Part shown: positions 1-8,869 of the stretch, piece after piece
Layout: the number at the start of each line of letters is the position of its first letter
Position numbering within the stretch: position 1 is the first letter of the stretch
Assembly: GCA_945910005.1 (NCBI GenBank)
Contig: OX246741.1
Coordinates: 41,997,232 to 42,061,231 of the forward strand
DNA from: Isoperla grammatica
Taxonomy: Eukaryota; Arthropoda; Insecta; Plecoptera; Perlodidae
Direction: 5' to 3'
DNA length: 64,000 nucleotides
Notes under the pieces: model-generated
Database searches by the model: none
The model's input: the letters and a program-made list of their open reading frames with translations, nothing else
Told to the model about the DNA's origin: nothing
Translations under genes and position numbers: made by a program

Positions 1-1268
1 CTGCCACGTGTCGTGAAGGGGAAGTGCTCAATTTATAAAAAATATGATTCCTCAGGATTCGTACCCGGGGTCTAGTGATTCAATAGAACCCAGATTCCCT
101 GGTCTCTTTAAAATACCGATATAAAGTAATGCCAATAAACTTGTACTTGTAGTACTATATAAATAAATAGGAAAACGCTACGCGTTGCCAGATGAGCGTT
201 TTTTTTTTTTTTTAATAAACCAAACAAATAATTTGCAACACATATTACTCTTACAAAAAAAAATAAACATAATATGCAACAACTTTACAATAAACATATG
301 ATTTTTTACTAGATGGCGGTTCAAGCTACAAGCGTACAATTTGAATTTGTGTATATTTTTCTCGATATGTTGCTTATAATTGCACGAATTATTATTTAAA
401 TCCGTCAAAAAGTTTTCCGTTGGTAAATTAAAACCTTCTAGTTGATTTTTCAATGGGTTTCCGTATAATTTCATTCGCCGTGGTCTTCTCAATAGGCTCT
501 CATTCATAAACTATAACTGTGTATAGAAAGTTGCATAATGTAAATACAGGCTAGCGACCTAAAACGTGATATAGTTAAATGATACAATAACCGCATTTAA
601 ACCATAATAAAAGCTTATCGTCAACAAAGTTCGTTGTTAGCTTTTGCATGATTGCCGTTGAAGTCGTCAAACATACCACGCCATTGTTGCCATTCTATTA
701 CAGTTATCGACATTCCAAATGTAGTTTAAGAAAGGCCTCTTTGTACATGCCATTTTCCAGGCATAGTATGTGCATCTAACTTGAATGTTCTTCAAATGAG
801 ATGAAACACTGTAAAGAAAGCAATGTAAATTCACGTAAATAGAAACTAGATATTTTTTTACTAAGGTTAAAGATACAATTCCAAAACTTGTATCCAGTGT
901 TAACATTGCTGGTGTGGATATAAATGTCCAAAATTATTTAAATCTGTCCATAAGTATTATATAATCAAAAATAAAACGTTATTTTTTTCACTTATTACTT
1001 TTTTGTAGGTTGGCATCTTGACGGATTTTGCTGATTATGCTAACAGGGTGATAAGGCCGCTTCTCAATCTATTGTTTCTCAGATTTAACCTAGGTTGAAA
1101 ATTGTGCAGTATATATAATCTATAAAAATGTGTTGTCTTCCGGGATATTCCGCCGCTTGTGTGAGTATACTGGTGCAGACCGAAGTCTGTCACCCATTGC
1201 TCGACGTTTCTCCAGAATTGCATCTTTCATGATCACGAGTCCCTATCACAGCCTTCTCATTCAAGAAC
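1..1268. other. AT-rich stretch without a recognisable gene
   Basis: The sequence is AT-rich with a T homopolymer near 199-214. Short open frames (for example 178-507 and 667-906, both minus) are low-complexity, lysine- and isoleucine-rich translations with no motif that I recognise. I see no RNA gene and no terminal repeat here. Confidence 0.6.
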
Positions 1269-1758
1269 CTAACGTCGACTGACTATATTGTCAGCCGAGG
1301 CGGGGGTTCTTGAGCGAGTTTGTATTCCCACTCCTGTAGAAGGTGGAGGTGCGGGGCGGCGCGGTACTATTGTTAATGTTGAGGGCTGGGCTATGTTGTC
1401 CGAGGAAAGCACTGGTGCGGTGTCGTTCGTTTTTGCTGAAGGTGGCCTTGGTTCCACATGAATGGGGTCAGGATTGGCTTCCACGCCGTTGGGAGTCTTA
1501 GTGCGTCATATCGTTACGGTTTGTTGATAATAACCGGACGTTTGTCGATCTCAACCGCTTCACGCATGATACGAGGCAAATACAGAGCATCCTGGCGTTG
1601 TCAAAGTCGATCCAGTCACCTTCCTTCTTCACATGCTGAGCAAGTGCGGACGTGCTTTTATCCTGTCCCACTAAGGAGAGGACTCTGAAGAGGAACAGGA
1701 GGCCGATGAGGATTGGTATTAGTCCCTTAAGAAGTATTTGTGTCAGGTAAATTAACAT
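1269..1758 (-). pseudogene. Frameshifted proline-rich hypothetical remnant
   Basis: Two minus-strand open frames abut. The upstream one (1758-1498, 86 codons) starts with a hydrophobic stretch at about residues 2-30 that could be a membrane segment or signal anchor. The downstream one (1484-1269, 71 codons) is rich in proline, serine and threonine and has a basic end. They lie in different frames only 13 bp apart, so a single indel could separate parts of one former protein. I recognise no family. It could be the tail of a decayed mobile-element protein, or two chance frames. Nothing around it helps to assign a role. Confidence 0.25.
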
Positions 1759-2293
1759 TTTGATGACTAAATCATATAGGAAAGATTTATTTGCTAATTC
1801 AAGAGCATGGGAGCCGTATGGGAGGAAGATACGAAGTCAGGAGTTGGAAGATAGCTACATGAAGATAAGACATTGCTGATACGGAAGGTCGAAATGATGG
1901 ACGAAATTATGAAAAGAGGCAAGAAAGTAGTATAGGTGATTAAATAAGGCTAGAGGTATGATTGAAGGCAAGGATAAGCCCTTAGATATAGGATCCTTCG
2001 CCTGATAATAAGTAAAATTGTATGTAAGTAAGTAAAATTGTAAATAAGATTCGGCTCAAATAAGCTTCTGCTTCCGTGTAACTTGTTGTGTATGAATGAA
2101 AAAAAAATGTCGCACTGCGAGTTCGTGTTCCTTCACTCTGGCGGATATCCTTCGCTGTTGGTCTGGCCCACATAGAGTTGGGGGCACGAACCACCGGGGA
2201 CCTCATACACGCCCTGCGACTCAAGTTAGCCAATCCTGACCCCATTCCATGAGAAACCAAGGCAAACACCAAGAACGCGAGCCTTGGCTGACA
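1759..2293. other. No gene recognised
   Basis: Purine-rich sequence (about 1800-1980) is followed by a more GC-rich patch. The open frame at 2272-1982 (minus) has no known motif. The 20 bp at 2228-2247 are the exact reverse complement of 1460-1479, so a short inverted pair links this region to the proline-rich remnant upstream. Confidence 0.45.
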
Positions 2294-2298
2294 CTGAG

Positions 2299-2670
2299 GG
2301 TGTGTTCCAGCTTGACGTTTTTCGTAGTGGACTAAGCTTAGTTATACTAATCGAAAAGAAGTGACGTCACAAACAGGCGACCAATGCTTCTTATTTGGCT
2401 AGTGGTTAGTGGTTAGTGGGTAGTGGCCGAAAGTGTACACTACGACACCGACTAACCCACTAAACCAAGATGGTTGATACCAGCCACCACAGCTGATACT
2501 TTTAGGTTAGGAAAATACCCAACCAGTGAGTGGAAGTATTATTATCGTATTTATTTCCATTAGATGATTGATAACAATACACTTTGTGTTAGGATACTAG
2601 GTGGCGTGTCCAAAGCTGTTAGTGGTGAGTGGTTAGTGGTAAGCAGGCGAAAATCAAGTTGGAACACACC
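2299..2670. mobile_element. 372-bp non-autonomous DNA element (MITE) with TIRs
   Basis: The left end reads GGTGTGTTCCAGCTTGAC and the right end is its reverse complement with one mismatch in the first 17 bp (GGTGTGTTCCAACTTGA). Further inward similarity follows after small indels. A 5-bp direct repeat CTGAG lies directly outside both ends (2294-2298 and 2671-2675), consistent with a target-site duplication. The interior has no coding potential, and both halves carry runs of a TTAGTGG-type motif as subterminal repeats. The superfamily is not certain. The TIR start resembles PIF/Harbinger-type ends, but a 5-bp duplication is not typical of them. Confidence 0.72.
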
Positions 2671-2675
2671 CTGAG

Positions 2676-3562
2676 GGTGCGGCCTCGCTCTCCTCAGCTC
2701 TCGGCCGATGTTCGGTCGAACTCGGGGAAAGTTGTCACATATCTACTTGTGTGGCATAGTGCAATGAATTCCTAATGTAGAGCATATGAACTGAGTTTTC
2801 GTTTGTTAGTTTAGTATTCTTTTAAAAGTATTTTAGTAGTATTTTTTGTTTGTATTTTTAAGATATGTGTTTTTATTTCGAGGAACACATAAGCGCGCAA
2901 TCATAGCATGAAACAATAAAAGATATCCTCCACAAAAAACTTAGAACTTTCGAAATTTACACGAGTTGCACGGCTTTAAATCGTATGCGTCGTATGGTGT
3001 TAATTGTAGCGTTTACGAATGGGATTTTGTAGGTATACGTTTTTGTCTTCAAACACCCACATAGTATTTGTGGATATTCAGTTATAAGATTTTCTTATCT
3101 CTATTTAACTGTTTTATATGAAAGAATGATGCGCATGATGAACGAGGTCCCATCTCTCCTATAATATAAATAATACAACTTCCTGTCACGAGAAACTTCA
3201 TGGACGAAGCCAGTCTTACAAAGCAAGGGGGTGTGTTTATTTTCTCTAGTTTCTGACGGATGGTTATACAAGTACCAACCCTCTAAGATGTTGCATTAGT
3301 TGGTGGACAAGAACTTGAACGTCGACTATTCTTCAAACAATTCCGTTTTATCTCTAGAAGTAGGTCAGATGATGAACTTACGTTTTATGCGTGAACTGAA
3401 CTGGAAAATAATTAAAATTAAAGAATCACGGAGGAACTTCGTCAGGAAATAAGGAGATGATAAGGGGGATGAAGTAAATGATACAATAAGAGAAACTATT
3501 GTTAATAAAGTAACTTCGAACTTAAAGTTGGTACTTGCAATAATTAGCGAGACATTGTATTA
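2676..3562. other. No gene recognised
   Basis: AT-rich intergenic sequence. No open frame of interest, no terminal repeats and no RNA gene were visible to me. Confidence 0.5.
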
Positions 3563-3640
3563 TTAACACTTTGGGTGCTGGGCGTTGTCATGCGGGTCCA
3601 TTTCCTGGTACTGGGCGTTTTTGCCACTGTTACGGGTGAA
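3563..3640. mobile_element. Possible solo piggyBac-type transposon end
   Basis: A TTAA (3563-3566) is directly followed by CACTTTGGGTGCTGGGCG. The motif CTGGGCGTT then recurs about 31 bp later (near 3609). A TTAA target followed by a C-A-C/T-rich start is how piggyBac-like terminal repeats begin. I found no matching inverted end in the window, so this would be a solo or truncated end. The assignment rests on motif resemblance alone. Confidence 0.3.
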
Positions 3641-4215
3641 GAGCTACCCAACCCTCAGAGCTGTAGTAGAGGGGACGAGCGGGAGCACGTAGGATACTGA
3701 CCCCAGCCAGTTGCAGTTGATTGAACGGAGACGTGGTGTTGGTTCAATGATTTAATGATTTGTTCTCCAATCTTCACAAATAATAAGTTAAGGTTAAGTT
3801 AAATAATAAGTAAAATAAAATAATAACTGAGCTGACAGTGATAATTTAGAATCCGAAATACAAAAGGTCTTTACTCTTTCAAAGCCAGGAATCAACTGTC
3901 GTACACGTGTTTGTGCCGTTTCACAGGATGTGTATATCCAGTCGTGGGGTGGAATTACACTAGACTCAGCTATCAGGCTTCTCTAATAATAATTAAGAAA
4001 GGAGAGTGTAATGCGTAGCGTGCAAAAGTGCAAGTCGCTGAACCTTCACCTCACCACACCACTATTCCCGAGTCCCGATGTTGTCCCCAAGGAAGTGTGG
4101 AAGGTAAACCAACCCCCTGCTTATATGTGTCCCAAGACTACCTTACACATACTTTCGTCACAGGCGACGGGTTCGTTGCCAATCAGCGATCGGTATGTGA
4201 TATGGTATCTGAGTT
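3641..4215. other. No gene recognised; left flank of tandem array
   Basis: Unique-looking sequence leads into the 34/40-bp repeat array. The overlapping open frames that begin at 4011 and 4028 run into the array and owe their length to it. I see no independent gene. Confidence 0.5.
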
Positions 4216-7200
4216 CGTCCGGTATCTAGTAATTTCTTCAATTGTGAACTATGTTCCACGGTTAGTGTTTGCATACAAGAACTGTGTTCGTCCGGTATCT
4301 AGTAGTTACTTCAGTCGTGAACTGTGTTCCGCCGGTTAGTGTTTGCATACAAGAACTGTGTTCGTCCGGTATCTAGTAGTTAATTCAGTCGTGAACTGTG
4401 TTCCGCCGGTTAGTGCTTGCATACAAGAACTGTGTTCGTCCGGTATCTAGTAGTTACTTCAGTCGTGAACTTTGTTCCGCCGGTTAGTGTTTGCATACAA
4501 GAACTGTGTTCGTCCGGAATCTAGTTGTTAATTCAGTCGTGAACTGTGTTCCATGCTTAGTGTTTGCATACAAGAACTGTGTTCGTCCGGTATCTAGTAG
4601 TTACTTCAATCGTGAACTGTGTTCCACGGTTAGTGTTTGCATACAAGAACTGTGTTCGTCCGGTATCTAGTAGTAACTTCAATCGTAAACTGTGTTCCAC
4701 GGTTAGTGTTTGCATACAAGAACTGTGTTCGTCCGGTATCTAGTAGTTACTTCAGTCGTGAACTGTGTTCCACGGTTTGTGTTTGCATACAAGAACTGAG
4801 TTCGTCCGGTATCTTGTAGTTACTTCAGTCGTGAACTGTGTTCCACGGTTAGTGTTTGCACACAAGAACTGTGTTCCACCGGTTAGTGTTTACACACAAG
4901 AACTGTGTCCCACCGGTTAGTGTTTGCACACAAGAACTGTGTTCCACCAGTTAGTGTTTGCATACAAGAACTGTGTTCCGCCGGTTAGTGTTTGCATACA
5001 AGAAGTGTGTTCCGCCGGTTAGTGTTTGCATACAAGAACTGTGTTCCACCGGTTAGTGTTTGCACACAAGAACTGTGTTCCACCGGTTAGTGTTCGCACA
5101 CTGAACTGTGTTCCACCGGTTAGTGTTTGCACACAAGAACTGTGTTCCACCGGTTAGTGTTTGCACACAAGAACTGTGTTCCACCGGTTAGTGTTTGCAC
5201 ACAAGAACTGTGTTCCACCGGTTAGTGTTTGCACACAAGAACTGTGTTCCACCGGTTAGTGTTTGCATACAAGAACTGTGTTCCACCGGTTAGTGTTTGC
5301 ATACAAGAACTGTGTTCGTCCGGTATCTAGTAGTTACTTCAATCGTGAACTGTGTTCCACGGTTAGTGTTTGCATACAAGAACTGTGTTCGTCCGGTATC
5401 TAGTAGTAACTTCAATCGTAAACTGTGTTCCACGGTTAGTGTTTGCATACAAGAACTGTGTTCGTCCGGTATCTAGTAGTTACTTCAGTCGTGAACTGTG
5501 TTCCACGGTTTGTGTTTGCATACAAGAACTGAGTTCGTCCGGTATCTTGTAGTTACTTCAGTCGTGAACTGTGTTCCACGGTTAGTGTTTGCACACAAGA
5601 ACTGTGTTCCACCGGTTAGTGTTTGCACACAAGAACTGTGTTCCACCGGTTAGTGTTTGCACACAAGAACTGTGTTCCGCCGGTTAGTGTTTGCACACAA
5701 GAACTGTGTTCCACCGGTTAGTGTTTGCATACAAGAACTGTGTTCCGCCGGTTAGTGTTTGCACACAAGAATTGTGTTCCACCGGTTAGTGTTTGCATAC
5801 AAGAACTGTGTTCCGCCGGTTAGTGTTTGCATACAAGACCTGTGTTCCACCGGTTAGTGTTTGCACACAAGAGCTGTGTCCACCGGTTAGTGTTTGCACA
5901 CAAGAACTGTGTTCCACTGGTTAGTGTTTGCATACAAGAACTGTGTTCCGCCGGTTAGTGTTTGCATACAAGAACTGTGTTCGTCCGGTATCTAGTAGTA
6001 ACTTCAATCGTGAACTGTGTTCCACGGTTAGTGTTTGCATACAAGAACTGTGTTTGTCCGGTATCTAGTAGTTACTTCAGTCGTGAACTGTGTTCCACGG
6101 TTTGTGTTTGCATACAAGAACTGAGTTCGTCCGGTATCTTGTAGTTACTTCAGTCGTGAACTGTGTTCCACGGTTAGTGTTTGCATACAAGAACTGTGTT
6201 CGTCCGGTATCTAGTAGTTACTTCAGTCGTGAACTGTGTTCCACGGTTTGTGTTTGCATACAAGAACTGAGTTCGTCCGGTATCTTGTAGTTACTTCAGT
6301 CGTGAACTGTGTTCCACCGGTTAGTGTTTGCACACAAGAACTGTGTTCCACCGGTTAGTGTTTGCACACAAGAACGGTGTTCCACCGGTTAGTGTTTGCA
6401 TACAAGAACTGTGTTCCGCCGGTTTGTGTTTGCATACAAGAATTGTGTTCCACCGGTTACTGTTTGCATACAAGAACTGTGTTCCGCCGGTTAGTGTTTG
6501 CATACAAGAACTGTGTTCCACCGGTTAGTGTTTGCACACAAGAGCTGTGTCCACCGGTTAGTGTTTGCACACAAGAACTGTGTTCCACCGGTTAGTGTTT
6601 GCATACAAGAACTGTGTTCCGCCGGTTAGTGTTTGCATACAAGAACTGTGTTCGTCCGGTATCTAGTAGTAACTTCAATCGTGAACTGTGTTCCACGGTT
6701 AGTGTTTGCATACAAGAACTGTGTTCGTCCGGTATCTAGTAGTTACTTCAGTCATGAACTGTGTTCCACGGTTTGTGTTTGCATACAAGAACTGAGTTTG
6801 TCCGGTATCTTGTAGTTACTTCAGTCGTGAACTGTGTTCCACCGGTTAGTGTTTGCACACAAGAACTGTGTTCCACCGGTTAGTGTTTGCACACAAGAAC
6901 TGTGTTCCACCGGTTAGTGTTTGCACACAAGAACTCCGTTCCACCGGTTAGTGTTTGCACACAAGAACTGTGTTCCACCGGTTAGTGTTTGCATACAAGA
7001 ACTGTGTTCCACCGGTTAGTGTTTGCACACAAGAGCTGTGTCCACCGGTTAGTGTTTGCACACAAGAACTGTGTTCCACCGGTTAGTGTTTGCACACAAG
7101 AGCTGTGTCCACCGGTTAGTGTTTGCACACAAGAGCTGTGTTCCACCGGTTAGTGTTTGCACACAAGAGCTGTGTCCACCGGTTAGTGTTTGCACACAAG

Positions 7201-7460
7201 AACTGTGTTCCACCGGTTAGTGTTTGCACACAAGAACTGTGTTCCACCGGTTAGTGTTTGCACACAAGAGCTGTGTCCACCGGTTAGTGTTTGCACACAA
7301 GAACTGTGTTCCACCGGTTAGTGTTTGCACACAAGAACTGTGTTCCACCGGTTAGTGTTTGCACACAAGAACTGTGTTCCACCGGTTAGTGTTTGCATAC
7401 AAGAACTGTGTTCCGCCGGTTAGTGTTTGCATACAAGAACGGTGTTCGTCCGGTATCTTG
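4216..7460 (+). repeat. Tandem array of related 34-bp and 40-bp monomers
   Basis: Two monomer types alternate. Both begin around CCGGT and both end GAACTGTGTT. The short one is 34 bp (33 bp when it starts CCACGG instead of CCACCGG or CCGCCGG) and has a core GTTAGTGTTTGCA(C/T)ACAA. The long one is 40 bp, begins CGTCCGGTATCTAGTAG, and carries TTACTTCAGTCGT in its middle. Long monomers are usually followed by a short one (73-74 bp dimers). Elsewhere the short type runs alone for many copies. A larger unit is duplicated: 4637-4819 recurs with the same translation at 5370 (733 bp on) and nearly so at 5962 and 6633. Open frames of 60-77 codons here are by-products of the repeat. Confidence 0.95.
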
Positions 7461-7812
7461 CGTGCATGTAAGGGGCAGTAGACAAGGATCTGAGATCGGT
7501 ATGCGGTTACTGACGTCGGGGTTAATATTCAACACTAGGCCTACTTTCACTGTACTTTGCGCACAGAAGACCTTTAGCGGACGGTTTGTCGAAGGTGTAA
7601 GTGTAAAGGGGGAAGGGGGAGGGCCGATGAATAAGGTGCACTGTTGCAACGTATCTGTTACTGAAAATATTATGTGACTGAATGTGCGATTTTAGAAACC
7701 TATATCGTCCGGTATTATTTTCGCATGGGTTGTTTATAGATACGGATTCATTAAATCGAATTATTTAGATTGAAAATGTCAGGTTGAGTAAATAATATAT
7801 TGGATATACAGT
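7461..7812. other. No gene recognised; right flank of tandem array
   Basis: Non-repetitive sequence between the 34/40-bp array and the foldback element. The open frames over it (for example 7393-7677) start inside the array and have no recognisable motif. Confidence 0.5.
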
Positions 7813-8169
7813 CTCCGGAGTTATGCGGAATGTCTTCCCCTCTGTCCCCCAACAGCGTCCGCGCAACGGCGAAGCGAGGTAGTGAAAGATAAAATGCCTT
7901 TAGTGTATTGCAATGAATCTGTGGTTCTAGGATCCCGCCCACCTTCCCCTACCTCACTCCATACCTCGAATAGCCAGCCGCGAGGGGAACCCCTCACGGC
8001 TGGCTCGAGCTGGCGATTCGAGGTATGGAGTGAAGTAGGGGAAGGTGGGTGGGATCCAAGGACCACAGATTCATTGCAATACACTTTATAACAGACCTTG
8101 CACTGCCTCTCTTTGCCGGTGTGTGGACGCTGGTGGGGGGTAGATGGGAAGACATCCTCATATCTCGAG
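7813..8169. mobile_element. Foldback (long inverted-repeat) element, about 357 bp
   Basis: The arms 7813-7978 and 8009-8169 are imperfect reverse complements over about 160 bp. The inner 70 bp pair almost perfectly: GTATTGCAATGAATCTGTGG on the left answers CCACAGATTCATTGCAATAC on the right. Outer paired blocks are ATGTCTTCCC near 7830 against GGGAAGACAT near 8146, and CAGCGTCC against GGACGCTG. The centre holds a second, shorter near-perfect palindrome (7973-8004). No target duplication was identified, so the exact ends are approximate. A MITE or Foldback-type element is the likely identity. The open frame at 7882-8091 is just a readthrough of the two arms. Confidence 0.75.
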
Positions 8170-8869
8170 TGAACGCTTTAGTTGACACCCCTTTAAAAGT
8201 CGTATTTAGAAAATGTAATAGCACTGAAAACCAACAAATCTCATGTAACTTATTTCCGTTTAATGAGTTCTTGTTCACAAAGTAGTTTTAAACTATTCTC
8301 ATTCTATTATTTTTGATTGCCTTCATTATTTCTCCGTATTCTTACTGTGTGGAAAAGATTTATAGAAATGCTGTTCTTTATTTTGAATTACTTTGCGGGG
8401 TACTTTAAGATAAAATGAAATGTTCAAATTAATACCGAAACATAAAATTCCACTAATTATTTTAACTCATTTGTTCCGTCTTTGATAATAAAATAAAATC
8501 AATACCAGGGTTAACTTGCTGTCTTTGTTAAAATACCGTTTCTTAGCGAATAATTAAAAAATCAATTTTCAGCATACAAACGAACGAGTCGTTTGTAGCT
8601 TTGGAGCTTTGGATGGAGGCAATAAGGTACAGTTTCCTTTTGCTTGACAATCTCGACCGGACAGTGTCCTTAAGAGAAGTATGATTAGAATACAGATGTG
8701 ATGGTTTTGTTGCTGAAGGCAGAACGTTTGGAAAAAGAATGAAATGGCCCGAAGGCAGAAAGAATTTAGAGTGATATTAGTATGAAATTAATAGAAGAGG
8801 TTGGGTTTACAACGACTAGGAATAAATAGGTAAGTTCAGGAAGGGTCCTGATGGGAATGAATAGAGGTA
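8170..8869. other. Non-coding; holds the 3' UTR of the Jockey-like element at its right end
   Basis: AT-rich sequence with no gene. The right part, reading on the minus strand after the stop at 8870, must contain the 3' UTR of the retrotransposon. I could not place its end, because no clear poly(A) or simple-repeat tail (T-run on the plus strand) and no target duplication were found. Confidence 0.45.

Noticed and set aside
4216..7460. CRISPR-like array
   Set aside because: Repeats are contiguous 34/40-bp monomers without unique spacers, and the window is eukaryotic.
7882..8091. 69-codon open frame
   Set aside because: It reads through both arms of the foldback element. The mirrored composition explains it.
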